In this document: positions 20,140 to 30,662 of the stretch, piece after piece
Layout: each line of letters opens with the position of its first letter
Numbering within the stretch: position 1 is the stretch's first letter
From: Nostoc desertorum CM1-VF14
GTDB taxonomy: Bacteria; Cyanobacteriota; Cyanobacteriia; Cyanobacteriales; Nostocaceae
NCBI GenBank assembly: GCA_019359245.1
Contig: JAHHHR010000002.1
Coordinates: 1-64,000, forward strand
Length of the DNA: 64,000 bases
Reading direction: 5' to 3'
Made by a program: the position numbers and the translations under genes
The notes under the pieces: generated by a model
Told to the model about the DNA's origin: nothing
What the model saw: only the letters and a program-made list of their open reading frames with translations
Database searches by the model: none

Positions 20140-20311
20140 AGAAAAATGCAAGTGGCACTTGCACGGATATCAGATTTCTGCTAGCATAACAAATGTAAGT
20201 GATACTTGCTTTACTGTACTGTAACGAACTAGTATACAGGGCGGGGAAATCCCTGTGGGATTATGCCCAAGAAAAAGCAAATCGCTTCATGATCCATCAA
20301 CAGGAATTTTT

Positions 20312-21169
20312 ATGACCGCAAATTTTGGGGCGATCGCTCCTGAGAGAGGCAATTCACCTCAACTCAGGTGGATAAATGTGGTATTTTTTGGTGTATTTCA
20401 TGCCTTAGCACTTCTGTCTCCTTGGTTTTTCTCCTGGCCAGCATTAGGTTTGCTAGTGTTTCTGCACTGGTTATTCGGGAGCATTGGTATTTGCTTGGGA
20501 TATCACCGACTACTGAGCCATAAGAGTTTTCAAGTTCCCAAGTGGTTAGAGTATGCGATCGCCCTCATTGGAGCGCTGGCTTTGCAAGGTGGGCCAATTT
20601 TTTGGGTAGGTGGACACCGCCAGCATCACGCCCATACAGAAGATATCAATTTAGATCCCTATTCTGCCCAAAAAGGATTTTGGTGGAGCCATATGCTATG
20701 GATTTTCTACCCGCGTCCAGAATTTTTTGACTATGACACCTATAAAAAATATGCTCCTGATCTAGCAAGGCAACCCTTTTATTGCTGGCTGGATCGCTAT
20801 TTCTTGCTATTGCAAATACCCTTCGGGTTGCTGCTTTATGCCTTAGGGGGATGGTCTTTTGTTTTCTATGGAGTGTTTCTCAGATGTGTCTTGCTTTGGC
20901 ACTCAACTTGGTTTGTAAACTCAGCATCACATTTGTGGGGTTATCGCACCTTTGATGCTGATGATGGCGCTCGTAATCTTTGGTGGGTATCCATCGTCAC
21001 TTATGGAGAAGGATGGCACAATAACCATCATACTTATCCTCATATGGCGAAATCTGGGTTGTCTTGGTGGGAGATTGATATTACTTGGTGGAGCATTCTA
21101 GTTTTGCAGACTTTGGGTTTAGCCAAAAAAGTTGTCTCGCGTCCCCCTCAAGGTGCAAATAACGGCTAA
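20312..21169 (+). CDS. acyl-lipid delta-9 fatty acid desaturase
   Basis: His boxes HRLLSH, HRQHHAHTE, HNNHHTYP; ATG at 20312 probable start. Confidence 0.93.
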   Translation: MTANFGAIAPERGNSPQLRWINVVFFGVFHALALLSPWFFSWPALGLLVFLHWLFGSIGICLGYHRLLSHKSFQVPKWLEYAIALIGALALQGGPIFWVGGHRQHHAHTEDINLDPYSAQKGFWWSHMLWIFYPRPEFFDYDTYKKYAPDLARQPFYCWLDRYFLLLQIPFGLLLYALGGWSFVFYGVFLRCVLLWHSTWFVNSASHLWGYRTFDADDGARNLWWVSIVTYGEGWHNNHHTYPHMAKSGLSWWEIDITWWSILVLQTLGLAKKVVSRPPQGANNG

Positions 21170-21259
21170 ATTGCAACTAAATTATCATGAATTTGTTAGG
21201 CCGATTGCTTTCCGCAGTCGGCTTAATAAGCTATTACGCATTTTTAATGGCATATTTAC

Positions 21260-21682
21260 ATGATGATTAATACTTCTAGGTTTCGCCAGACGATTCTGCT
21301 AGCTGTCATCACACTCAACCTAATTTCTACTTGGCTACACTACATAGACAATGCACTATTTTTGAGTCGATATCCTGGCCCGGCGTGGTTCACTTCTGTT
21401 GGAGTAATTAGTACTGTGATTGTGATGACTCCAGTAGGACTGTTGGGATATTGGTTTTACACCAAAAGTATGTTTTGGTTGGCGTACTTTTTATTAGCCT
21501 TATACTCAATCACTAGTATCTCCAGTCCAGCCCATTATCTCTTTCCGATAATTGCTCCCATGTCTTTGAAAATGCATAGTCTAATTTGGCTGGATGGAAT
21601 TATGGGACTGTTACTGATAGGTTTTTTGCTGTGGTCTAGTTTTGTATTGAAAGAGTGGCGTAGTAGACTATCTACAAATTGA
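21260..21682 (+). CDS. hypothetical integral membrane protein
   Basis: 140 aa with several hydrophobic segments; downstream of the desaturase, same strand. Confidence 0.7.
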   Translation: MMINTSRFRQTILLAVITLNLISTWLHYIDNALFLSRYPGPAWFTSVGVISTVIVMTPVGLLGYWFYTKSMFWLAYFLLALYSITSISSPAHYLFPIIAPMSLKMHSLIWLDGIMGLLLIGFLLWSSFVLKEWRSRLSTN

Positions 21683-21802
21683 CATAACATACTATATATA
21701 ACTGAAATCGCTCCCCATTTTCTTAAGTCTAATTAAACAAAATTTATTACTAGCTATTTCACGGTAAAATCTAACGGTTTAAATCACCGCAATACATCAA
21801 GC

Positions 21803-22636
21803 GTGAAAACTGACAGCATTTTTTATCGCCTTTTTCAAGAACTTCCTGGCATCTTTTTTGAATTAATTGGTAATCCACCCCAAACGGCAGAGGCTTATAA
21901 ATTCTCTTCAATTGAAATTAAGCAAACTGCATTCCGTATAGATGGAGTTTTTTTGCCAACCCAAGGGGAAGAAAATCCGATTTTCTTTGTTGAAGTCCAG
22001 TTTCAAACCGACACAGAAATTTATTCACGCTTATTTTCGGAAATTTCTTTATACTTACGCCAAAATAAACCTAAAAATTCTTGGCGAGGAGTAGTTATCT
22101 ATCCCAATCGCAGTTTAGATACAGCAGATATCAAGAATTACAGTGAATTTTTCACAAGTGGGCGCATCAGTCGCATTTATCTTAATGAATTAGGTGAAAC
22201 TGCATCATTGCCACTTGGAATTGCTACGATGAAATTAGTGGTCGATGAAGAGGAGACAGCAATTACATCTGCTAGGCAGTTAATAGAGAGAACTCAGCAA
22301 GAAATCAACATTGAACCACAACGGCGGCAGTTACTAGAATTAATAGAGACAATTTTGGTTTATAAGTTTCCGACAATGAGTCGAGAGGAGATTGAAGGTA
22401 TGTTTGGGTTAAGTGATTTGAAACAAACACGAGTTTATCAAGAAGGCAAACAAGAAGGCAAGCAAGAAGGTAAGCAAGAAGGCAAACAAGAAGGAGCGCG
22501 TGAAGAAAAGTTTAGAATGATACCTTTGTTGTTGAGATTGGGATTGAGTTTTGAAGAAACGGCGAAAGAGTTAGGTTTGAGCCTAGAAGAGATTCAGCAA
22601 GAAATGCAAAAACAGCCTCCAAGTCAGGATACGTAA
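21803..22636 (+). CDS. Rpn/DUF2887 family putative nuclease/transposase with QEGK repeat linker
   Basis: KTDSIFYRLFQELPGIFFELIGNPP...FRIDGVFLPTQ...FFVEVQFQTD; tandem (QEGK)n; paralog of 1941..2765. Confidence 0.88.
   Translation: MKTDSIFYRLFQELPGIFFELIGNPPQTAEAYKFSSIEIKQTAFRIDGVFLPTQGEENPIFFVEVQFQTDTEIYSRLFSEISLYLRQNKPKNSWRGVVIYPNRSLDTADIKNYSEFFTSGRISRIYLNELGETASLPLGIATMKLVVDEEETAITSARQLIERTQQEINIEPQRRQLLELIETILVYKFPTMSREEIEGMFGLSDLKQTRVYQEGKQEGKQEGKQEGKQEGAREEKFRMIPLLLRLGLSFEETAKELGLSLEEIQQEMQKQPPSQDT
22438..22498 (+). repeat. 12-bp coding tandem repeat (CAAGAAGGCAAA)n
   Basis: CAAGAAGGCAAA CAAGAAGGCAAG CAAGAAGGTAAG CAAGAAGGCAAA CAAGAAGGA. Confidence 0.9.
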
Positions 22637-22713
22637 CCTACAATTAGCACCGATCGCAGATACCTCTAAATATTCCTGCTATTTTCCATTTCCATTAATT
22701 TTTTATTTTTTAT

Positions 22714-23769
22714 ATGATTTCGCTCTCTCCTATTCTCCAAGCTAGACTCTCCCAACCCCTCAAAATTGGCTCGTTTGAGGTAAAAAGTCGGGTTCTCCAG
22801 TCGCCTCTATCTGGGGTGACAGATATGGTGTTTCGCCGGATTGTGCGTCGCTATGCGCCAGATTCGATGATGTATACCGAAATGGTAAATGCTACAGGGT
22901 TGCATTATGTCAAGCAGTTACCCAAAATCATGGAGGTAGATCCAAATGAACGCCCAATTAGTGTTCAATTATTTGATTGCCGTCCAGATTTCTTGGCAGA
23001 AGCAGCAATAAAAGCAGTTGCCGAAGGTGCTGATACTGTAGATATTAATATGGGTTGTCCGGTAAATAAAATCACTAAAAATGGTGGCGGTTCTTCGTTG
23101 TTGCGGCAACCAGAAGTAGCAGAAGCAATTGTGCGGGAAGTGGTAAAAGCTGTTGATGTACCTGTGACAGTAAAAACCCGTATTGGCTGGAATGATAACG
23201 AAATTACTATTCTCGACTTTGCCAAGCGGATGGAAGATGCTGGGGCGAAAATGATCACAGTACACGGACGCACCCGCGCCCAAGGATACAATGGCAATGC
23301 CCGTTGGGAATGGATTACCCGTGTGAAAGAAGTGCTTTCTATCCCAGTCATTGGGAATGGAGATATTTTTTCGGTTGAAGCGGCTGTAAGATGTTTAGAA
23401 CAAACTGGCGCTGATGGTGTGATGTGTTCCCGTGGAACTTTAGGCTATCCGTTTTTGGTGGGAGAAATTGATCACTTCCTGAAAACTGGGGAGATATTAC
23501 CGTCGCCAACCCCGATTCAGCGCTTGGAATGTGCAAGAGATCATTTACAAGCCTTGTGGGAATATAAAGGCGATCGCGGTGTACGTCAAGCCCGTAAGCA
23601 CATGACTTGGTATGCTAAAGGTTTCGTTGGTGCTGCCGAACTCCGAGGACAGCTAAGTTTAGTTGAAAAGGTAGATCAGGGTTTGGCAATGATTGACCAA
23701 GCAATTGAAAAATTGGCTAATGGTTATGAATTAGAGGAAGAAGTAGAAGGTACTTTAGTGATGCTTTAA
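22714..23769 (+). CDS. dusB: tRNA-dihydrouridine synthase
   Basis: LQSPLSGVTDMVFRRIVRR, DINMGCPVNKITKNGGGSSLL, VTVKTRIGW, VHGRTRAQGYNG, VIGNGDIFS. Confidence 0.95.
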   Translation: MISLSPILQARLSQPLKIGSFEVKSRVLQSPLSGVTDMVFRRIVRRYAPDSMMYTEMVNATGLHYVKQLPKIMEVDPNERPISVQLFDCRPDFLAEAAIKAVAEGADTVDINMGCPVNKITKNGGGSSLLRQPEVAEAIVREVVKAVDVPVTVKTRIGWNDNEITILDFAKRMEDAGAKMITVHGRTRAQGYNGNARWEWITRVKEVLSIPVIGNGDIFSVEAAVRCLEQTGADGVMCSRGTLGYPFLVGEIDHFLKTGEILPSPTPIQRLECARDHLQALWEYKGDRGVRQARKHMTWYAKGFVGAAELRGQLSLVEKVDQGLAMIDQAIEKLANGYELEEEVEGTLVML

Positions 23770-24139
23770 AAAATAGATTTAACCAGAAAATCTATGTCAA
23801 ATAGAACAATTAAAATTATTATTTTCTATGTAAATAAAGTTAGCGATCGCAATGTTAATCTCCAAAAAAATGATTAAGAGCGATGGGCTTCATCCTCCAA
23901 CATCTATTTCTGCTAAAGCATTAAAAAATTACAACTCAAAACCAGCCCCCATAAGGTGCGCGGATGGTTTAAAAGTGCCATTGCCTTCAAAGTCTTGTAT
24001 GGAGGGAGCATACAGCAATTTTTGCTCCTGCTCATTTTGTACACCTACCCATCCGCGCATTTGGCAAGAAAATTAGTCTGATTGCCGATCGCTACCTCTA
24101 TTAAAATAAGCGAAAGCGATCGCCTAATTCTTGCAGACC

Positions 24140-25231
24140 TTAATTTACTAAATCAGGGAATACCTCTTGCACAGCAGGATGTACTAAGTGATGGTTCTGC
24201 ACATTCACACCCTTAGCTAATGCTGGGTTAACTTCCAGTGCCTTAATTCCCAAATTCGCTAACTGGACGACATAAGGTAATGTACTGTTGTTGAGTGCTT
24301 GGGTTGCTGTCCAAGGTACTGCTCCTGGCATATTGGGAACGCCATAATGCACTACACCTTCTTCAAGGTATACCGGATTTGTGTGGGATGTAGCATGTAA
24401 GGTTTCTACACAACCGCCTTGATCAACAGCTACATCAACTATTACAGAACCAGGACGCATTTGTTTGACCAATTCGCGGGATACTAGTGTTGGTGCCCTC
24501 CGTCCTAACACTAAAACGGCACCGATGAGTAAGTCGGCTTCTTTAACGGCAGCTTCAATATGGGCGGAGTTGCTGTATAGCAATTCGACTCTAGAACCAA
24601 AGAGAGTTTCTAAGTAAGATAAGCGCTCGACACTCACATCTAAAATCTGTACGCTAGCACCCATGCCTACAGCAATTTTAGCTGCTTCTGTGCCCACAAC
24701 GCCACCACCTAAAATTACGACTGTGCCTGGCTTAACCCCAGGTACACCGCCCAAAAGAACTCCTCTGCCTCCTTGCTGACGTTCTAGGAATCTGGCCCCA
24801 AATTGTACTGCTAGCCGACCGGCAATAACGCTCATAGGGGTGAGCAAGGGGAGTTTGTTAGCCCCAGGTTGTTCTACAGTTTCGTAGGCGATCGCAGTTG
24901 TGCCACAATCAATTAAATGCTCTGTCAATTTGCGATCGGCTGCTAAGTGTAAATAAGTAAATAATATTTGCCCTTTCTGCAAAAATTTATACTCAGATGT
25001 TAGCGGCTCCTTGACTTTAACAACCAATTCCCGATTCCAAGCCGTTTCTGATGTGGGGACAATTTCGGCTCCTGCACTTTTGTAGTCGTCATCTGAAAAT
25101 CCAGCACCATTACCTGCTTGCGTCTGTACGAAAATGCTATGACCATTTTCCCGCAGTACCCGCACACTAGAAGGACTTAAACCTACCCGAAATTCTTGAT
25201 CCTTATTTTCCTTGGGAACGCCAATTTCCAT
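24140..25231 (-). CDS. ald: alanine dehydrogenase
   Basis: [64 protein letters not shown]. Confidence 0.96.
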   Translation of the reverse strand: MEIGVPKENKDQEFRVGLSPSSVRVLRENGHSIFVQTQAGNGAGFSDDDYKSAGAEIVPTSETAWNRELVVKVKEPLTSEYKFLQKGQILFTYLHLAADRKLTEHLIDCGTTAIAYETVEQPGANKLPLLTPMSVIAGRLAVQFGARFLERQQGGRGVLLGGVPGVKPGTVVILGGGVVGTEAAKIAVGMGASVQILDVSVERLSYLETLFGSRVELLYSNSAHIEAAVKEADLLIGAVLVLGRRAPTLVSRELVKQMRPGSVIVDVAVDQGGCVETLHATSHTNPVYLEEGVVHYGVPNMPGAVPWTATQALNNSTLPYVVQLANLGIKALEVNPALAKGVNVQNHHLVHPAVQEVFPDLVN

Positions 25232-25647
25232 ATATCGCCTCTGATAATTTTTTTGTTTAACTTTAGCCTGCCAATCTCAAGCTTGCTACTGATCTATTGC
25301 AGATAGCTGTATTACAGATAGCTAATCTTTATGCTCAGTTTTTCAATTTCATCTGAGTAGCCCCAAACTCAAGTCCTTGACTATTACCCCAGTGTTTATA
25401 CAATATATAAAGAATAGTAACAATTTATGAAAAGAGCGATTGTATAGCTCCCTACTAGGAAGCTTTTGCTGAATTCCTCAAGTCATCTTGGTATTCAAGC
25501 CTGCAATCAGCTTATAAGCTACCAAGTATAGGGTAAAAGTTAAGGGCAAATAATTCCTTTAACCTTTAGCATTTATCCCCACCTTCTTAGACAATTGCTG
25601 CGAAGTCTAATATCAAGTCCCGTTTGCCGAAAAAAGGTTTCATAAAA

Positions 25648-25818
25648 ATGACACAAACACAACCAACGATTACACCTAAACTAGAGGAGCCTAAGTTTGG
25701 CTTTAACGAATATGCTGAACGCTTGAATGGTCGAGCTGCAATGATTGGCTTCGCTTTGCTGCTGGTGATTGAATATGTCACCAATCAAGGAGTGCTATCA
25801 TGGCTGGGTCTGAAGTAG
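25648..25818 (+). CDS. high light-inducible protein (HLIP/SCP)
   Basis: [39 protein letters not shown] (ExxNGRxAMxGF). Confidence 0.93.
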   Translation: MTQTQPTITPKLEEPKFGFNEYAERLNGRAAMIGFALLLVIEYVTNQGVLSWLGLK

Positions 25819-26281
25819 TGGCACCAACAAACACAAGGTAGAAGTTGTAAGCTAGTAGTTAAAAGAGTTTCAACCAGCTGGAACAACCAGTTGGTTTCGA
25901 CTTTAACAATTGATAGCGAAGTACTTCGCCCTAGATACTTTCATTAGACTTATTCGTAAATTATTGCCCTAGAATGTAAACAAGAGAGGAATCGAAATAT
26001 TTATTAGTTATAGAAATATTATAGACTTGCAACTAGTACAGTACGGCGGAAATCCAGCCACTATGTCAATTAACGAAACTTGGCAAGTAGCAAAATCCCA
26101 TAGATAAAGGTAGGCAAACTTCCGCCACAGTCTACTACTATATACAAGGTGATTAATGAGTCGACTTCCTCCCCTACTAAAGAAAATCATAATTAGTATC
26201 TGCCTTAAATGAGATAGGCAAATTACGGGTGAGGTATTCTTGGTAAATATACACAAAAGCTGAACTGGAACCAACCAAGCT

Positions 26282-26578
26282 GTGATGAATGCTGTATTAC
26301 CTCGTTTTTTGAAGTCAACCTACCGAAAAGAGCCACTAATTAGTGTATTGGTTACGATGGGTGCTATAGATGCCCTAATTGGCGGATTGAATGATAGCTG
26401 GTCGTTGTTCGCTTTTGGTTTGGGAACAACAGGGATAGCACTAGCTTTTAAGTTGTGGCGTTTCCAGCAGCGTCGTCCTCTACCAGAGGAGCCTGTAGTG
26501 CAACATTATTTGCCTCCTCGTTCTTCTAGTGCGCCTTTACCAATGTTAAGCGTTTCTAAGAAAAAACCACCTCTTTAG
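26282..26578 (+). CDS. hypothetical protein, 98 aa
   Basis: ORF MMNAVLPRFLKSTYRKEPLISVLVTMGAIDALIGG...; membrane-like segments. Confidence 0.65.
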   Translation: MMNAVLPRFLKSTYRKEPLISVLVTMGAIDALIGGLNDSWSLFAFGLGTTGIALAFKLWRFQQRRPLPEEPVVQHYLPPRSSSAPLPMLSVSKKKPPL

Positions 26579-26649
26579 AAAGTGCAGAGTTGTTAAATAA
26601 TAACTCTGCAAAATTGATGTAACCGTATCTATAAAAGTGAGGAAAAAGA

Positions 26650-27714
26650 GTGAGTAGTGAGGGAAGAGGTGGGGGTAATTTTCTGCGCCCGTATATTATC
26701 CTGGCATTTATGGCAGCTGTTGCCCTTCCAGTGATTAGCTGGGAAGGGTTTTATATTCATGAAGCTCATGCTGCTATTGAAGTAACACCAAATCAAACTA
26801 ATAGCAGCTTTGCTAATGCCCAACTACTTTACACACTCAAAGGACATAAAGGAACTGTTAAATCCCTCGCTTTCAGTCCAGATAGCAGAATGCTTGTGAG
26901 TGGAGGTGCAGAAAATGAGGGTGTGATTCGCCTGTGGAATCCAGCAAACGGCAAAAAGTTGGCGGATATTAACAAAGCACACAAAACAGCCGTAGAATCT
27001 TTAGTGATTTCGCCAGATGGTCAAACCCTCGCTAGCTGTAGTACTGACAACACGATTAACCTCTGGAGCCTGAAAAATTTTAAATTTACCCGCTCTTTTG
27101 TAGGACATACCAGCAACGTATTATCTTTAGCGGTGTCTCCTGATAGTAAAGTTCTCATCAGTGGAGCTTTGGATGGAATTCGGATATGGGATTTGCTACA
27201 GCAACGTCCTTTAGGGACTCTAGTACGTTTTGATAATTTGATTTATACCCTAGCCATTAGTCCTGATGGTCAGACATTGGCTAGCGGTGATAATAAGGGT
27301 GTAATCAAGCTGTGGAGTTTGAGTACTGGTCAATTAATTAGTGAATTGGCAGCTCATTCTAATGGTGTTAGCGCTGTCATCTTTACACCAGATGGACAAA
27401 CATTAGTTAGTGCAAGCCGCGATCGCACAGTTAAACTGTGGAATATTAATACTGGAGAATTAGTCCGCACCCTTACAGGACATAATAACTGGGTAAATGC
27501 GATCGCCATGAACCCCGATGGACAAACCCTTGCTAGTGCGGGTAGAGATGGCATTAGGTTGTGGAATTTAACTACAGGTGAGTTAATAAATACACTAAGT
27601 GGACATACAGATTGGGTAAGTGCGATCGCTTTTAGTCCAAATGGTCAAATTCTTGCCAGTGGTGGATTTGATCAACAAATCAAGATTTGGGGAACTCCAC
27701 AAAAACCTAATTAA
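26650..27714 (+). CDS. secreted WD40 repeat protein
   Basis: Repeated GHKGTVKSLAFSPDSRMLVSGG...IRLWN units; N-terminal signal-like segment. Confidence 0.92.
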   Translation: MSSEGRGGGNFLRPYIILAFMAAVALPVISWEGFYIHEAHAAIEVTPNQTNSSFANAQLLYTLKGHKGTVKSLAFSPDSRMLVSGGAENEGVIRLWNPANGKKLADINKAHKTAVESLVISPDGQTLASCSTDNTINLWSLKNFKFTRSFVGHTSNVLSLAVSPDSKVLISGALDGIRIWDLLQQRPLGTLVRFDNLIYTLAISPDGQTLASGDNKGVIKLWSLSTGQLISELAAHSNGVSAVIFTPDGQTLVSASRDRTVKLWNINTGELVRTLTGHNNWVNAIAMNPDGQTLASAGRDGIRLWNLTTGELINTLSGHTDWVSAIAFSPNGQILASGGFDQQIKIWGTPQKPN

Positions 27715-27715
27715 C

Positions 27716-27987
27716 ATCTATGTTTCAGTTATTTCAGTGGTTGAAATTGCTTATTTGGTTGAGAAGGGACGCTTTGCAGAAGAAATATTAACACAAATTT
27801 GAAATGCTCTGGATGACCCTAATATGGGTATTGTATTAGCACCGTTAGATCGTAATATTTCGGGCGCAACGAGAAAAATTGACAGAGCTATTGTTCCTGA
27901 TATGCCAGATAGGATCATCGTTTAAGTCTTCCCCTAGTTACCCGTAATTTGCAAATTCAGGCATTAAGAACTATTCAAACTATTTAG
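27716..27987 (+). pseudogene. PIN-domain (VapC-like) toxin remnant
   Basis: IYVSVISVVEIAYLVEKGRFAEEILTQI*NALDDPNMGIVLAPLDRNISGATRKIDRAIVPDMPDRIIV* then frameshifted LPLVTRNLQIQALRTIQTI*. Confidence 0.75.
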
Positions 27988-28680
27988 TAATAAATTGGGA
28001 AACCCGACGCCAGTCGCCTATAGGTTTTTGCAAAACGCTGCTAGCTCACCGAGCAACCTCTCGATTGTAGTGATTACCGTCCCTGGCAATTCAGATCATC
28101 TGGGAAACCCACAAGAAACCTAACCCCTTTCCCGACATGAGAAAGAGGAAAAGTCAGGGTATTGCAAGTATTTACCGTGTTTGCTAAACTTTTGTCTTGC
28201 ATTTTTAGAGTTTTTATAGTAAAAAATCAACCAGAGCTTAGATCGAATTTTGTCAGAACTAGCCAGAATCAATGATAGTAGCTACCAAGAGCGATGTCTA
28301 CGACGGGCTACGCCTACCTCAATTGTTGAATAACTGTGAATCCTTGATGAAAATACAGCCGAGCTAATACTTTATCCAACAAATTACTGTAAGTATAAAC
28401 TTAGGTAATTCCAAATCATCTATGCAGCTACTTGCCCTCTAGCTCGGAACAATTTCTGAATTTAGACAATCTTAGAAATGGTTATGTCAGTAAATGCACA
28501 CAGGTAAATATTACTATCTTGGCTGGAGCAAAGGTCTGTAGCGCTTAAACGCTATTTGAAATGTAAGACAAACTGCTACTTAAATAATGTTTAATTTTCC
28601 CGAACTGCTTTTGATCCCCATTTCGATAGAATGACTAGGCAGAACCCTAAAACTAAAAACCGCTTTTGACTGCGACGCAC

Positions 28681-29736
28681 ATGAATCAATTGAACAATGG
28701 TTTTACGCTATTTTTAAGTCTGCTAGTCGAGGCGATGCCTTTTTTGCTTCTTGGGGTTTTATTCTCCAGTTTGCTGCTATTTTTTGTTGATGAGCGCAAA
28801 TTAGTAGAAAAAATGCCCAAAAATCCGCTGCTGGGTGCTTTTGTTGGCAGCATGATCGGCTTTTTATTTCCGGTGTGTGAGTGCGGGAATGTACCGGTAG
28901 CGCGGCGGTTCCTAATTCAGGGAGTACCCACACCAGTCGCAATTGGTTTTTTGCTAGCAGCACCAACAATTAACCCAGTTGTAATTTGGGCAACTTGGAC
29001 AGCATTTCGAGATCAGCCAGAAATAGTGGTCTTACGAGTCGTATTTTCCCTGTCAATTGCCACAATTATCGGTTTTGTTTTCAGTTTTCAAAAGGACTTA
29101 AACCCCATAGTCCAACCTGCGATCGCTCGGTATATGAAGTTTAATCCACCGGCACAACCTGAAACCAAACGCCGTGGTAAGGGTTACCAAGTACAACAGG
29201 AAGCAACAGTACCGAATCTGTTACAATCCGGGACTTATATCTTAGGAGGAAAAGCAGGTATACCTTTGCGGATAGATCCTAATTTGGTACAGGCTACTAC
29301 CCCAGTTTCTAATCCGGATAAACCGCTTACAGATAAACTGCGCTTAGTGATGGATAATAGCATCCAAGAATTGCGGGAATTGGGCGGAGTGATGATTTTA
29401 GGAAGTGCGATCGCTGCTGCTATTCAAGTCCTAGCTCCCCGCGAATTAATTCTCAGTTTGGGTGCTGGCCCCATTAGCTCAATTGTGGTCATGCTGATAT
29501 TAGCAGTAGTTGTGTCAATTTGTTCTACAGTCGATTCTTTCTTTGCCCTATCTTTTGCCTCAACCTTTAGCAGTGGTTCATTATTGGCATTTTTGGTGTT
29601 TGGACCAATGATTGACATCAAAAGTGTTGGTTTGATGTTATCTATTTTTAAACCCAAAACTATTTTTTACTTATTTGCTTTAGCAGCACAATTGACATTT
29701 GTATTCACTCTTTTCCTGAATTTACACGTTTTTTAA
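28681..29736 (+). CDS. permease (ArsP_1/DUF318 family)
   Basis: FPVCECGNVPVARRFLIQGVPTPVAIGFLLAAPTINPVVIWATW motif; multiple TM segments. Confidence 0.9.
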   Translation: MNQLNNGFTLFLSLLVEAMPFLLLGVLFSSLLLFFVDERKLVEKMPKNPLLGAFVGSMIGFLFPVCECGNVPVARRFLIQGVPTPVAIGFLLAAPTINPVVIWATWTAFRDQPEIVVLRVVFSLSIATIIGFVFSFQKDLNPIVQPAIARYMKFNPPAQPETKRRGKGYQVQQEATVPNLLQSGTYILGGKAGIPLRIDPNLVQATTPVSNPDKPLTDKLRLVMDNSIQELRELGGVMILGSAIAAAIQVLAPRELILSLGAGPISSIVVMLILAVVVSICSTVDSFFALSFASTFSSGSLLAFLVFGPMIDIKSVGLMLSIFKPKTIFYLFALAAQLTFVFTLFLNLHVF

Positions 29737-29805
29737 AACATTAGTCAATAGTCCATTGAATGTTTAAATGTTGACTCTTGACTGTTGATTCTTGACTCTT
29801 GATTA

Positions 29806-30582
29806 ATGGCTAACAAAAATCCCAAATCTAAAATCCAAAATTTGTTACTGCCTTGGCTGGATGCTTTAGCAATTACAGCTTGGGGCATTTTGATGTTGAG
29901 ATATTGGCTAACTAACAAGCTGAACCTGTTGATTCACCCAAATTATTTTTGGTTGGTAATTGTAACTGGTATCAGCTTTATCATTATTGGTTTCTTCAAG
30001 ATACAGGAACTTTGGCAACGGCGTCGCCGTAATGTTACACCAAATACCCAGCATATTAGTTTATTTCCCCCTGGTTGGGGCAGCGCTTTGTTGTTGACTA
30101 CAGCAATTCTAGGTTTTATTATTACACCACAAGTTTTTGCTAGTGACAAAGCACTCCAAAGGGGTGTGACGGCTGATTTATTGGGAAGTACACGTGTCAA
30201 ACCCCAAGCCTTTCGGGTAACTGTTCGTCCAGAAGAGCGATCGCTTGTAGACTGGGTACGCACTATCAATGTCTATCCAGAACCTGATGCATATACAGGA
30301 CAAAAAGTCAAAGTGCAGGGATTTGTCATCCACCCGCCCGACATGGGAAAAGAATATTTATTCTTAGCGCGATTTGTCTTAACTTGCTGTGCAGCAGATG
30401 CTTACCCTATAGGATTACCCATCAAACTAGAAAAAAATCAAGAGCGTTACTCCCCTGATACCTGGCTGGAAGTCGAAGGACAAATGGTGACAGAAAGTTT
30501 GGCAGATAAAAAACGCCAACTTACCATTGCCGCTACCTCTCTGAAAAAAATTCCTCAACCGGAGAATCCTTATAGTTATTAG
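29806..30582 (+). CDS. TIGR03943/DUF1980-family putative permease subunit
   Basis: C-terminal VKVQGFVIHPPDMGKEYLFLARFVLTCCAADAYPIGLPI; follows the permease as in the ycgR/ycgQ pair. Confidence 0.85.
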   Translation: MANKNPKSKIQNLLLPWLDALAITAWGILMLRYWLTNKLNLLIHPNYFWLVIVTGISFIIIGFFKIQELWQRRRRNVTPNTQHISLFPPGWGSALLLTTAILGFIITPQVFASDKALQRGVTADLLGSTRVKPQAFRVTVRPEERSLVDWVRTINVYPEPDAYTGQKVKVQGFVIHPPDMGKEYLFLARFVLTCCAADAYPIGLPIKLEKNQERYSPDTWLEVEGQMVTESLADKKRQLTIAATSLKKIPQPENPYSY

Positions 30583-30662
30583 TCATTAGTCATCAGTCAT
30601 TTGTAGATGACTAACGCTCAATACCCAATGCCCCATGCCCAATGCCCAATGCTCAATGACAA

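Noticed and set aside
22965-23351. Two long minus-strand ORFs antisense to dusB
   Set aside because: dusB motifs are clear; the antisense ORFs have no family signal.
23852-24076. 74-aa ORF between dusB and ald
   Set aside because: Low-quality composition and overlaps an inverted repeat; reported instead as possible RNA/repeat.
26008-26274. 88-aa minus-strand ORF between hlip and 26282 gene
   Set aside because: No motif, intergenic AT-rich composition; not supportable.
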